The position numbers and the translations under genes were made by a program. Under the pieces are notes generated by a model, which did not search any database, had not been told where the DNA came from, and saw nothing but the letters and a program-made list of their open reading frames with translations. From Alcaligenes pakistanensis (lineage in GTDB: Bacteria; Pseudomonadota; Gammaproteobacteria; Burkholderiales; Burkholderiaceae_B), in assembly GCF_014652815.1 (NCBI RefSeq), contig NZ_BMZN01000002.1, forward strand, positions 795,793-859,792: a stretch of 64,000 bases of DNA, in the 5' to 3' direction. Shown piece by piece: positions 55,118 to 63,949 of the stretch; positions within the stretch are counted from its first letter, which is position 1; every line of letters starts with the position of its first letter.

Positions 55118-55277
55118 TTCAGTTATGGGTCCATCGTTGTAAAAGGGTCTGCAAGCGCCGCATTTTGCCATAAAGACCGGCAGCGACCCAGGATTGGCAG
55201 GTATCATCTTGTATGTATTCCACTGTGATTGTAGACAGTTCTGTCATTCGTCACCTCTCCCTTAGCGGTTTTGCCCC

Positions 55278-57323
55278 ATGTTGTTGCAGGATTATTCCGA
55301 TATATTTTCCCCCCAAGGCCCCCTGGCAGAGTCTGTCCCGCACTATCGTCCGCGGCAGGCCCAGCTGGAGCTGGCCCAAGCCATCAGCGAAACCGTCGCC
55401 GAGTCCGGTGTTCTGATTGCCGAGGCGGGCACAGGAACGGGCAAGACCTGGGCCTATCTGGTGCCCGTGTTCATGCAAGGCGGTAAAGCACTGGTCTCGA
55501 CCGGGACACGCACCTTACAGGATCAACTTTTCCGTCGGGACATTCCCCATTTGCGTAAAGCGCTGGCACTGCCGGTGGATGTGGCTTTACTCAAGGGGCG
55601 TAGCAACTACGTCTGTCATTACCATCTGGAGCGCTTGGGGCAGGACGACCGGGCCTTGAAGTCCCGTGCGGAAATTGCTTACCTGCGTGCCATCCAGCTG
55701 TTTACCGAGCGCAGCCGTAGTGGCGATAAGGGCGAACTGGCTGAAGTCCCCGAAGATGCGGATATTTGGCACCGAGTCACTTCCACTCGAGATAATTGCC
55801 TGGGTCAGGATTGTCCCTTTGTGCGCGACTGCTTTGTGATGAAAGCACGCCGCCATGCCCAGGATGCGGATGTGGTGGTGGTGAACCATGCTTTGTTCAT
55901 GGCGGATCTGGCCTTGCGTGAAGAGGGCGTGACGGACTTGTTGCCCAGTGTGGATCTGGTGGTCTTTGACGAAGCGCATCAATTGCCTGATGTGGCAACC
56001 CGTTTCCTGGGTAGTAGCGTGTCCTTGTATCAATTGACCGACTTGTGTCGGCAGATCGAAGCGGCAGGTCTGGCCCAAGCCCGCGAAACCGTAGATTGGA
56101 GCCAGGTCTCCCGCAAGCTGGAACAAGCGGCTCGTGATCTGCACCTGCGCACCGCAACGCTGGCTGCCCAAGGTGGTCGTGCCACTTTCCAGGCGTTGCC
56201 CGAACCGGAACGGTTTGACGAGGCGCTGGAGCTACTGCTGGAAACCTTCGATAAAGTCATCAAGATGCTGGCCATGGTGGCTGAACGCCACCCTGATCTG
56301 GCGGCTGCGCATAAAAGCGCACTGGAGCTACGTGCGCGTTTATTCCAGTGGAGTCAGCCGGATCGCCAGGGCCGTCACGCTTATCTGCCAGAAAGTGAAA
56401 AAGATGAAGACCAGCCCGACGAGTTCGTGCGTTGGGTGGAAAGTGGTCAGCACTATTTGCGTCTGCATAGTGCGCCTTTGTCGGTAGCTAAGATTTTCTC
56501 GCGCTACAGAGGTAAAGAGCAGTCCTGGGTACTGACCTCGGCCACGCTGTCTGTACATGGTGATTTCAATCACTTCAAGCGACAGCTGGGCTTGTTCGAC
56601 GCCCGTACCGAATCCTGGGCCTCGCCCTTTGATTACCCTAATCAGGCGCTGTTCTATGTGCCCAGCACCTTGCCCTTGCCTAGTCACCCCAATTTCAACC
56701 AGGCCTTCGTCGATGCGCTGATGCCGTTGATCAAGGCAGGGCAGGGCGGTGTGTTGGTGCTCTGTACGACCCTGCGCGCGGTAGAGCGTATTGCGGATAT
56801 GCTCCGGGATCGATTCGATCAGGAAGATATAGAGCGCAATGTGCTGCGACAGGGGGAGCGTTCGCGCCAAGTCCTGCTGGACGAATTCCGTGCGCGTGGC
56901 AATGCGGTGCTGGTAGGTAGCGCCAGTTTCTGGGAAGGGATTGACCTCCCCGGTGACGCCTTGACGTTAGTCGCTATCGACAAGCTGCCCTTTGCTCCGC
57001 CTGATGATCCGGTGCTGGAAGCCCGGATTAAAGAGTGCAAGGATAGAGGCGGTAATGCCTTTATGGAATACCAGCTGCCAGAAGCCGCGATTGCTCTAAA
57101 ACAAGGGGCAGGCCGCCTGATTCGTACTGAACGTGATTGGGGTGTGCTGCTGGTAGGCGATACTCGCATTGTCGAAAAACCCTACGGAAAATTGCTGTGG
57201 CGTGGCTTGCCACCCTTTGCCCGTACTCGTGATCCTGCCCGTGCGCTGGCGTTTCTGCGGGAGCAGAAGGCCAAGCGGCAAAGCGAGGAAGTTACGGATG
57301 GTTCGATAGGAGATGGGCTGTGA
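55278..57323 (+). CDS. ATP-dependent DNA helicase, DinG/YoaA type (XPD-like)
   Basis: The 681-residue superfamily 2 helicase has Walker A EAGTGTGKTWAYLVP near residue 49, DEAH in VVFDEAHQLPD, the VLVGSASFWEGIDLPGDAL motif and QGAGRLIRTERDWGVLLVGDTR (motif VI). Four cysteines in NYVCHYHL and NCLGQDCPFVRDC can hold the [4Fe-4S] cluster of XPD-like helicases. Sequence style fits YoaA, which helps repair stalled replication forks together with HolC, slightly better than DinG. It is divergent from tex. The SulP leader ORF starts 15 bases after its stop. Confidence 0.9.
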   Translation: MLLQDYSDIFSPQGPLAESVPHYRPRQAQLELAQAISETVAESGVLIAEAGTGTGKTWAYLVPVFMQGGKALVSTGTRTLQDQLFRRDIPHLRKALALPVDVALLKGRSNYVCHYHLERLGQDDRALKSRAEIAYLRAIQLFTERSRSGDKGELAEVPEDADIWHRVTSTRDNCLGQDCPFVRDCFVMKARRHAQDADVVVVNHALFMADLALREEGVTDLLPSVDLVVFDEAHQLPDVATRFLGSSVSLYQLTDLCRQIEAAGLAQARETVDWSQVSRKLEQAARDLHLRTATLAAQGGRATFQALPEPERFDEALELLLETFDKVIKMLAMVAERHPDLAAAHKSALELRARLFQWSQPDRQGRHAYLPESEKDEDQPDEFVRWVESGQHYLRLHSAPLSVAKIFSRYRGKEQSWVLTSATLSVHGDFNHFKRQLGLFDARTESWASPFDYPNQALFYVPSTLPLPSHPNFNQAFVDALMPLIKAGQGGVLVLCTTLRAVERIADMLRDRFDQEDIERNVLRQGERSRQVLLDEFRARGNAVLVGSASFWEGIDLPGDALTLVAIDKLPFAPPDDPVLEARIKECKDRGGNAFMEYQLPEAAIALKQGAGRLIRTERDWGVLLVGDTRIVEKPYGKLLWRGLPPFARTRDPARALAFLREQKAKRQSEEVTDGSIGDGL

Positions 57324-57337
57324 GTACAATCACGGCT

Positions 57338-57430
57338 ATGGCTACCCTTGCTTACCTCACATTGGAACCGGTTGATTACCGGGGCTCAGCCATGCCTCGC
57401 GGACATTTCCACTCCGTCACACCGCCCTAA
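57338..57430 (+). CDS. Candidate 30-codon leader peptide upstream of the SulP gene
   Basis: A short frame opens at ATG 57338, has a second in-frame ATG at 57392 and ends at TAA 57428-57430. The peptide begins MATLAYLTLEPVDYRG and ends MPRGHFHSVTPP, with two prolines directly before the stop. No strong ribosome-binding site precedes either ATG, so translation is not certain. The position between the helicase and SulP genes and the overlapping hairpins just after its stop suggest a translated attenuator. I recognise no homologue. Confidence 0.4.
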   Translation: MATLAYLTLEPVDYRGSAMPRGHFHSVTPP

Positions 57431-57473
57431 GGGGCACTAGCGCTGCAAGAGCGCTCTTTTCTTGCACCCCCCC
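57431..57473 (+). promoter_or_regulatory. Two mutually exclusive hairpins after the leader ORF
   Basis: Hairpin A pairs AGCGCT 57439-57444 with AGCGCT 57450-57455 and is followed by CTTTTC. Hairpin B pairs TGCAAGA 57444-57450 with TCTTGCA 57460-57466, with GGGG 57431-57434 facing a C-run at 57467-57473. Both use bases 57444 and 57450-57455, so only one can form. A ribosome at the leader stop would cover the left arm of A. Confidence 0.5.
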
Positions 57474-57484
57474 ATTTTGATTGG

Positions 57485-57508
57485 CCTATAGCTGTTTGCA
57501 GCTATGGG
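57485..57508 (+). other. Stem-loop in the SulP leader
   Basis: CCTATAGCTG and CAGCTATGGG pair over 10 positions (one wobble) around TTTG, about 90 bases before the chosen SulP start. Confidence 0.5.
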
Positions 57509-57599
57509 CTTACTCCTATTTGCCTTGCATGTCTTGCCTTGGATTATCGAGCAGGATGCTGTGAGCGCGTCTATCCCTTCTTCGCTAAGGGCGGTGTTT

Positions 57600-59081
57600 A
57601 TGTTTATTGAAAAAATGAGAACGGAGTGGTTCTCCAATGTTCGGGGTGATTTGCTGGCTGGCCTGGTGGTGGCCTTGGCACTCATCCCTGAAGCGATCGC
57701 GTTTTCCATTATTGCCGGTGTTGATCCCAAAGTTGGTCTGTATGCCTCTTTCTCTATCGCGACGCTTATTGCCTTTGTAGGTGGGCGACCCGGCATGATT
57801 TCGGCAGCCACCGGGGCGATGGCCTTAGTGATGGTGACGCTGGTGAAGGAGCATGGGCTCGACTATCTCTTGGCGGCGACCATTCTTGCAGGAGGGCTGC
57901 AAATGCTGGCTGGCTTTTTACGCCTTGGGCAGCTTATGCAGTTTGTCTCCCGGTCGGTCATCACTGGCTTTGTCAACGCCTTGGCAATCTTGATTTTTAT
58001 GGCCCAATTGCCCGAGTTAACGAATGTCACTTGGCCTGTCTATGCCATGACTGCAGCGGGGCTGGTCATCATTTATGGGTTGCCTTATATCACCAGGGCG
58101 GTGCCTTCGCCGTTGGTGGCGATTGTTGTCTTAAGTATTGTTTATATGGTTTTTGAGCTGGATATCCGTACCGTCGGTGATATGGGGGCTTTGCCTGACA
58201 GTCTGCCCAGTTTTTTGATTCCGCAGGTTCCCTGGACGTGGGAGACCGTGCAAATTATTTTTCCTTACTCTGCCACCTTATGTGTCGTGGGCCTGTTGGA
58301 GTCCTTGATGACGGCCACTATCGTGGACGATATGACCGACACCACGAGCAACAAAGACAGAGAGTGTGTTGGTCAAGGTATGGCCAATATCGCCACGGGT
58401 TTTGTGGGCGGGATGGCAGGTTGCGCCATGATTGGTCAGTCAGTGATCAATGTGAAATCAGGTGGCCGGGGCCGACTGTCGACCTTAACGGCGGGTGTTG
58501 TGCTGTTAATACTGGTTGTCTTCCTGGGAGAATGGGTGAAGCAGATACCTATGGCTGCCCTGGTCGCTGTGATGGTGATGGTTTCTATCAGCACATTTAA
58601 TTGGCGTTCGATCAAAGACCTGGTGATTCACCCCAAAACATCCAGCGTTGTCATGCTGGCAACGGTGGTGGTCACGGTGGCTACACACGATTTGGCCAAG
58701 GGTGTGCTGACAGGTGTTTTGTTCTCCGGGGTGTTCTTCGCACACAAGGTGCGGCGTATTTTGCATGTTAGTTCAAGCCTTAGCCAAGATAAGCAGACCC
58801 GCACCTACGTCGTTTTCGGGCAAGTGTTTTTTGCCTCTGCGGAGAGCTTTGTTGCGAAATTCGACTACCAGGAGCGAGTGGCTCGTATCTGCATTGATGT
58901 GAGCCAGACGCGATTTTGGGACTTAAGCTCGGTTGCGGCGCTGGATCGGGTTGTGCTGAAGCTGCGACGGGGTGGTGCTTATGTTGACGTACTGGGCCTG
59001 GACGCCAGTAGCACGATGATGGTGGAACAGTTTGCTCGTTACCCTAATAGCGACGGCACGAATCCTGTGAGCCCTCATTAA
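57600..59081 (+). CDS. SulP (SLC26) family anion transporter
   Basis: The 493-residue protein has the transport domain of 10-12 membrane segments, starting [39 protein letters not shown]. It includes the [17 protein letters not shown] half-helix that frames the anion site and [36 protein letters not shown]-terminal STAS domain follows (about residues 395-490, with [25 protein letters not shown]). SulP proteins carry sulfate, bicarbonate or dicarboxylates; the ion cannot be read from sequence. ATG 57600 ([10 protein letters not shown]) is preferred, with AAGG near 57588; the frame is open back to 57504. A leader ORF and hairpins precede it. Confidence 0.92.
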   Translation: MFIEKMRTEWFSNVRGDLLAGLVVALALIPEAIAFSIIAGVDPKVGLYASFSIATLIAFVGGRPGMISAATGAMALVMVTLVKEHGLDYLLAATILAGGLQMLAGFLRLGQLMQFVSRSVITGFVNALAILIFMAQLPELTNVTWPVYAMTAAGLVIIYGLPYITRAVPSPLVAIVVLSIVYMVFELDIRTVGDMGALPDSLPSFLIPQVPWTWETVQIIFPYSATLCVVGLLESLMTATIVDDMTDTTSNKDRECVGQGMANIATGFVGGMAGCAMIGQSVINVKSGGRGRLSTLTAGVVLLILVVFLGEWVKQIPMAALVAVMVMVSISTFNWRSIKDLVIHPKTSSVVMLATVVVTVATHDLAKGVLTGVLFSGVFFAHKVRRILHVSSSLSQDKQTRTYVVFGQVFFASAESFVAKFDYQERVARICIDVSQTRFWDLSSVAALDRVVLKLRRGGAYVDVLGLDASSTMMVEQFARYPNSDGTNPVSPH

Positions 59082-59089
59082 GTAGAAGG

Positions 59090-59119
59090 GCCGGGGCTGG
59101 ATGCTCCGGCTTTTCCTTT
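59090..59119 (+). terminator. Rho-independent terminator of the SulP gene
   Basis: GCCGGGGC and GCTCCGGC form an 8-bp stem (one G-T) with a 5-base loop, followed by TTTTCCTTT. Confidence 0.9.
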
Positions 59120-59298
59120 CATGAATTGGCAGAGGTTCGCTGTTGGCTGAGACGACTTAAGCCCACGATTTCAGTCTCCTAGCAGCCTTAGTTTCTTAAA
59201 AATAATAATTCAGGTTTAAACCAAAACCTTAGCCCAACGCAGGGTAATCCCCATCCTTCAAGTCATTGACGCTCCAAATCAAGCTCATTACCATCACA

Positions 59299-59316
59299 AC
59301 ATACAGATATGTATGT
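59299..59316. promoter_or_regulatory. Palindromic operator before the cupin/FAD oxidoreductase/TRAP operon
   Basis: ACATACA-GATA-TGTATGT is an 18-bp inverted repeat with 7-bp arms, 29 bases before the cupin ATG. It is a probable repressor site; the regulator is not identified. The rest of the 264-base gap shows nothing else beyond the SulP terminator. Confidence 0.62.
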
Positions 59317-59345
59317 TCTAAAACCACTTGTGTTTGGTGATCCTA

Positions 59346-59711
59346 ATGACGACAGAAAAGACTTTGCCGCGGGTGATGCGTTTTGGTGATTTGGCGTTCC
59401 AGCCCCGAGAAGAAAAGCCGGAGATGGCACAGCTGGCGGAGATTGTGGGCGAGCAGGATGGTACGCCGCTAAGTGCCGGTTATGCCCGTCTGAGCAATGC
59501 GCGGATTGAATGGACCGTGTTGTATGACGAGGTGGTCACGGTGATGGAGGGCAGTATCAAGATCCATACCCCGCAAGGTGTGTTGCAGGCAGGACCGCTG
59601 GACTGCATTTGGCTGCCTGCTGGTACTCCTTTGATTTATGAAGCTGAGTCCGCCCTGATCCATTACTGTCTGCATCCCAGCAACTGGGCCAGCGCACGGA
59701 CGGCGGCATGA
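59346..59711 (+). CDS. Cupin-domain protein (EutQ/DUF861-like)
   Basis: The 121-residue protein is a single cupin: EWTVLYDEVVTVMEGSIKIHTPQGVLQAGPLDCIWLPAGTPLIYEAESALIHYCLHP has the two conserved cupin stretches in the EutQ-like arrangement. Metal ligands are mostly absent, as in other EutQ proteins. ATG 59346 (MTTEKTLPRV) is preferred, with GGTGA upstream. Its stop overlaps the start of the FAD oxidoreductase by 4 bases, so the two are tightly coupled and probably act on the same compound. The substrate is unknown. Confidence 0.85.
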   Translation: MTTEKTLPRVMRFGDLAFQPREEKPEMAQLAEIVGEQDGTPLSAGYARLSNARIEWTVLYDEVVTVMEGSIKIHTPQGVLQAGPLDCIWLPAGTPLIYEAESALIHYCLHPSNWASARTAA

Positions 59712-61033
59712 GCATCAGGAAAATCACGCGGCTGCCCGAGAACGACAAGACCAATGGGTGGAGTCAGCTGTTAAGCCCCCGTACTCCCAAGCCTGCGTTG
59801 ACTAATGACATACAGGCGGATTGGGTGATCGTGGGCGGCGGTCTAGCCGGTTTAGCGGCCGCCCGTCGTCTGGCAGAAAACCGTCCCGAAGACAGCATCG
59901 TGGTGCTGGAGGCTGATCAGGTGGGCGAGGGCGCTCAAGGCCGGAACTCGGGCTTTGCGATTGATAGCCCTCATAACGTGGGTAGTTCCATGGGCGAGCT
60001 GGATGCTGCCCGCTCGCATGTACGTCTGGCGCGTACAGCGATTGCTTATCTGAGAACCCAGGTCGAGCGTTACGGCATTGAGTGTGACTGGAGCCCCATC
60101 GGGAAATTCCATGCCGCCGTTTCCGAGGAAGGTGTACGCACGACTTTGAAGCCCACGCTTCAGGTGCTGGAGTCCTTGAAAGAGCCACATGAATGGCTCG
60201 ATAGCAAGGCTTTGCACGACAAGTTGGGGTTCAAGCATTTCCGCGCAGGCATTTACACCCCCGGCACGGTCTTGCTGAACCCGGCGGGTCTGTCGCGCGG
60301 TTTGGCTGACAATATGCCTGCCAATGTCACTGTCTATGAAAAAACGCCGGTGTTGTCTTTACAGCAAGGTGATGGTGTCACGCTGGAAACACCCGGTGGC
60401 AAAGTGCATGCGGGCAAGATGATCCTGGCCGTAAACGTGTTTGCGGAGCAATTCGGTTTTTACAGCGGTAAGTTGATGCCAATGGCGGCCCATGCCAGCT
60501 TGACCCGCTGTCTGACGGAAAGCGAGCAACGTGAGCTGGGTGGTGTAGCCAGCTGGGGTTTGACGCCTGCCAATGCTTTTGTGGGTATCACCATGCGGCG
60601 CACCAATGATCAGCGTATTTTGATCCGTCAGCACATGACTTACGCCCCTAATCTGCGCAGCGATGATGAAAGCCGTCGTCGTGTCCGTCTTGAGCACAAA
60701 ACCTTGTTTGACGAGCGTTTCCCGAACTTGAAAAACGTGGAAATGGAGCACACTTGGACTGGCTTTATCTGCCTGTCTCGTAATGGCTCGCCGGGCTTTG
60801 GGCAGCTTGCTCCTAATATTTATTCGGCTGTGTGTCAGAACGGCGTGGGCCTGACTAAAGGCACGATCTCCGGCATGTTGGTGGCCGACATGGCTTGCGG
60901 TGTGGACAATCCTTTGATTGCAGACATGCAGGCTTTGGGGCAGCCCGATGCCTTGCCACCGCGTCCGTTTCTAGATGTTGGTGTCCGGGCTCGTTTGGCT
61001 TGGGAATTGTGGCGGCACAGGGCGGAAGCCTGA
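59708..61033 (+). CDS. FAD-dependent amine/amino-acid oxidoreductase (PuuB-like, DAO family)
   Basis: The 441-residue flavoprotein has the dinucleotide motif VIVGGGLAGLAAARRLAE near residue 37 and the AQGRNSGFAIDSPHN segment typical of PuuB (gamma-glutamylputrescine oxidase) and related DAO enzymes. The C-terminal NGVGLTKGTISGMLVADMA binds FAD. Relatives oxidise secondary or primary amines of amino-acid-like compounds. It lies in a run of five genes with a cupin and a TRAP transporter, so it probably oxidises the imported compound. Exact substrate not assignable. Confidence 0.9.
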   Translation: MSIRKITRLPENDKTNGWSQLLSPRTPKPALTNDIQADWVIVGGGLAGLAAARRLAENRPEDSIVVLEADQVGEGAQGRNSGFAIDSPHNVGSSMGELDAARSHVRLARTAIAYLRTQVERYGIECDWSPIGKFHAAVSEEGVRTTLKPTLQVLESLKEPHEWLDSKALHDKLGFKHFRAGIYTPGTVLLNPAGLSRGLADNMPANVTVYEKTPVLSLQQGDGVTLETPGGKVHAGKMILAVNVFAEQFGFYSGKLMPMAAHASLTRCLTESEQRELGGVASWGLTPANAFVGITMRRTNDQRILIRQHMTYAPNLRSDDESRRRVRLEHKTLFDERFPNLKNVEMEHTWTGFICLSRNGSPGFGQLAPNIYSAVCQNGVGLTKGTISGMLVADMACGVDNPLIADMQALGQPDALPPRPFLDVGVRARLAWELWRHRAEA

Positions 61034-61081
61034 TATCTGAAGTTTGAACAATAAATTTAAAAGAAATACCCAGGAGGAGTT

Positions 61082-62074
61082 ATGACGCTTTTGAGCAAGA
61101 CTTTGCTGACGGTGATGTTCAGCCTGAGCGCGGCCACGGTGTCCGCACAAACCATGCGTATCGCTACAGACTCGGGGGCGCAGGGCTCGCCTAGTGGCGA
61201 CGCTATCGAGAAATGGGCTGCTCTGATTAAAGAGGGCACGCAAGGTGCCTTGTCGCCACGGGTGTTTTATCAGAACCAGCTGGGTGGTCAGGAAGAGGTG
61301 TTTGACCAACACGTCGCTGGTGATGTGCAGTTGATGCTGAACTGGCCCATGACGTCCTACGACAAGCGTATTGCGGTGATCTACACGCCCTATATGTTCA
61401 CCACTTGGGAACAAGCGCTGGCAGCCTACCAAGCCGGTGGCTGGCTTAACGAAACGCTGGACGGTGTGTACAAGGAAAATGGTCTGAAGTTTTTTGGGGC
61501 CTGGCCTGAGGGCTTTAATGGGGTGGCGACGAAAGGCAAACACGCCATGACGGTGGAGGGCGCCAAAAACATCAAGGTGCGTGTCCCGCCGATCTCCATG
61601 ATGCAGCAGTCGGTGCAGGCCATGGGCTATCAGACTGCAGCCATTGATTGGGGCGAAGTCTTTACCTCTATTCAAACCGGCGTGGTTGATGGTGACGCAG
61701 CCAACGTCATTTATTACGACTACGAGTACTTCCGCGACACGCTGGATTACTACGTGCGCAGCAAGCAGCAGTTCATTACTGGCGTGCTTTCCATGAATCT
61801 GGAAGCCTGGAACGCCTTGAAGCCCGAGCAGCAGGAAGTGGTTCAGGCCTCGGCCATCAGCATCATGCAAGAGCAGTTTGCCAAGGCTCAAGTAGCGGAT
61901 GACGCCATTGTTGAGAAGTGGAAAGCCTTGGGCAAACACTATATCGAGCTCGACAAGGACCAACTGGCCGCGCTGGGCACGCATGTTCGCGGCAAGGTCT
62001 GGCCATCGATGCGCTCTGAAGTCGGTGACAGCATCATGGCCCATATCGAGAAAAATGCCTCGGCTCTCCAGTGA
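61082..62074 (+). CDS. TRAP transporter periplasmic binding protein (DctP type)
   Basis: The 330-residue protein has a Sec signal peptide (TLLSKTLLTVMFSLSAATVSAQ, cleaved near residue 22). The mature sequence has DctP features: MRIATDSGAQGSPSGDAIEKWAALIKEGTQGALSPRVFYQNQLGGQEEVFDQHVAGDVQLML and the Arg strand IKVRVPPISMMQQSVQAMGYQTAAIDWGEVFTSIQTGVVDGDA. AGGAGG lies just before the ATG. It is followed by small and large permease genes and preceded by the FAD oxidoreductase, so the ligand may be an amine-bearing carboxylate. Confidence 0.92.
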   Translation: MTLLSKTLLTVMFSLSAATVSAQTMRIATDSGAQGSPSGDAIEKWAALIKEGTQGALSPRVFYQNQLGGQEEVFDQHVAGDVQLMLNWPMTSYDKRIAVIYTPYMFTTWEQALAAYQAGGWLNETLDGVYKENGLKFFGAWPEGFNGVATKGKHAMTVEGAKNIKVRVPPISMMQQSVQAMGYQTAAIDWGEVFTSIQTGVVDGDAANVIYYDYEYFRDTLDYYVRSKQQFITGVLSMNLEAWNALKPEQQEVVQASAISIMQEQFAKAQVADDAIVEKWKALGKHYIELDKDQLAALGTHVRGKVWPSMRSEVGDSIMAHIEKNASALQ

Positions 62075-62100
62075 GCACCTTGGATCAAGGGAGTATGAAT

Positions 62101-62601
62101 GTGAGTGAGGACATCTCGATTAGACGCGGACCTGCCTTGATCGCGCTGGAATGCCTGGCCATTGTGTCCAGCATTGTGGTGGCGGCGGGTCTGGCCTATG
62201 TAGTGGCGGCCCGTTATTACCTGAACTGGCCTGCGACAGGTGTGCATACCATCGTCATGGTGGCGGCTATTTGGCTGTACATGACGGGGGCCTTGATTGC
62301 CAGCCAGTCGCGTCAGCATTTGGTGGTGGATTATCTGGCGCATCGTTTGCAGACGCCGCGAGCCCGTGCCATCCACCGTTTTTGTGTCTCGGTGTTGGTA
62401 CTGGTGATTGTGCTGGCCTTCGCCTACTGGACCTTGCGTATGTTCATGTGGGGCTCCCGTTTCTCGACCACTATGCCAGAACTGGGGATTCCCGTTTGGG
62501 TTCCTCAGGCGGCCATTGGCTTGAATGCGGCGGGTAGCCTGTTGTATGCCTTGCGCGATGTTTATCAGTCTTTGATGGCCTTGCGCCGTGGAGGCCATTG
62601 A
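62101..62601 (+). CDS. TRAP transporter small permease subunit (DctQ type)
   Basis: The roughly 166-residue protein has four membrane helices and the DctQ-like AAIWLYMTGALIASQSRQHLVVDYLAHRL. The start is uncertain: GTG 62101 has AAGGGAG at the best spacing (7 bases), ATG 62095 lies too close to it, and GTG 62071 would overlap the dctP stop. The large-subunit gene follows at once. It is part of the cupin-FAD oxidoreductase-TRAP operon. Confidence 0.88.
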   Translation: MSEDISIRRGPALIALECLAIVSSIVVAAGLAYVVAARYYLNWPATGVHTIVMVAAIWLYMTGALIASQSRQHLVVDYLAHRLQTPRARAIHRFCVSVLVLVIVLAFAYWTLRMFMWGSRFSTTMPELGIPVWVPQAAIGLNAAGSLLYALRDVYQSLMALRRGGH

Positions 62602-62603
62602 TT

Positions 62604-63899
62604 ATGCATGCTGGATTTTCTGTTCTCCTGCTTTTACTCCTCTTGGGTGTTGGGGTGCCGGTCGCCTGGTCGTTTGCCGGTACGCTGCTGATGTTGACGC
62701 TGGTGTATGACGTCAACTTGAATACCTTGATGCTGCAGGGTTTTCGTTCTTTGAACTCCCTGGTGTTGCTGGCCTTGCCTTTGTTCATCATGGCGGGCTA
62801 CTTGATGCAGGCAGGTGGCATTGCTCACCGTTTGGTGGGCTTTGCCGAGCTGTTGGTCAAGAATCGTCGAGGTGGCATGGGGGCCAGCATGGTCTTGGCC
62901 TCGGGGGTGTTCGGAGCGATTTCAGGTACCGCGTCGGCAGCTGTGGCGTCTATTGGAACGATTCTGGTCGATCCCATGGAGCAGCGTGGCTACCCGCGTG
63001 AGTACTCGGCAGCCTTGCTGGGGATTTCCTCTTTGCTGGGCATTCTGATTCCGCCATCCATCACCATGATCTTGTTTGCGGTGGTGACGCAGCAATCAGT
63101 CGTGGCTTGTTTTGCGGCCACCATTGGACCAGGCCTGCTTTTGATGATCGGCCTGACGTTGTTCAATTACGTGGTGGCAGGGCGCTGGTTCAAGGAGCTG
63201 CCTGCTCAAGCCGTAGATGAGCAAACCCGCCGTTCTTCGCTCAAGACCTTGCTCTATGCCGTGCCAGCTCTGTGTATTCCTGCCTTGATTCTGGGCGGGA
63301 TTTATGGGGGCGTGTTCACACCTACTGAGGCCGCGGCCGTGGCGGTCGTGCTGGTGATTGGCATTGGTTGTTTTGTATACCGTGAACTGACTGTGCGCAA
63401 ATTGTGCGACAGCTTCGTACGTACGGCAGAGACCACCGGCACCGTTATTTTGATTCTGCTGTTTTCCTTCCTGATAGGCCGCATTTTGGTCGCCCAGGGA
63501 GTGCCACAGGATTTGACGGCTTTTGTGACTGGTCTGGTTGACAGCCCCATCGGCATTCTTTTGATGGTTAATGTCTTCCTGATTCTGGTGGGCATGATTA
63601 TTGATGACGTATCGCTGACGGTTGTGGTCGCTCCTTTGCTTCTGCCTCTGGTTGGCGTGGCCGATGTGAGCCCGGTTCAGTTTGCCGCCATCGTGGCTTG
63701 TGCAGTCATTGTGGGTTCTAACAGCCCACCGATGGCACCTGTGCTGTATATGTCTTGCCGCATCAGTAAAGTGGCGGTCCATCGCTCCTTTGGTCCTGCC
63801 ATTGCCATGATTGTCTTTGTGGCTATCCCGATTCAATTAATCACCACCTTCGTGCCCGCTGTGTCTTTGGCGTTTCCACGAATGCTGGGCCTGTTATAG
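62604..63899 (+). CDS. TRAP transporter large permease subunit (DctM type)
   Basis: The 431-residue membrane protein is of standard DctM length, with about 12 helices and motifs ALPLFIMAGYLMQAGGIAHRLVGFAELLV, FGAISGTASAAVASIGTILVDPM, LLGILIPPSITMILFAVVTQQSV and GVFTPTEAAAVAVV. GGAGG lies 9 bases before ATG 62604. It completes a tripartite uptake system with the preceding two genes and closes the operon. Confidence 0.93.
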   Translation: MHAGFSVLLLLLLLGVGVPVAWSFAGTLLMLTLVYDVNLNTLMLQGFRSLNSLVLLALPLFIMAGYLMQAGGIAHRLVGFAELLVKNRRGGMGASMVLASGVFGAISGTASAAVASIGTILVDPMEQRGYPREYSAALLGISSLLGILIPPSITMILFAVVTQQSVVACFAATIGPGLLLMIGLTLFNYVVAGRWFKELPAQAVDEQTRRSSLKTLLYAVPALCIPALILGGIYGGVFTPTEAAAVAVVLVIGIGCFVYRELTVRKLCDSFVRTAETTGTVILILLFSFLIGRILVAQGVPQDLTAFVTGLVDSPIGILLMVNVFLILVGMIIDDVSLTVVVAPLLLPLVGVADVSPVQFAAIVACAVIVGSNSPPMAPVLYMSCRISKVAVHRSFGPAIAMIVFVAIPIQLITTFVPAVSLAFPRMLGLL

Positions 63900-63949
63900 A
63901 GGAGCGCCGGTATACTTTGGCGACTAAAGCGACTCTACAAGCAGGTGAT

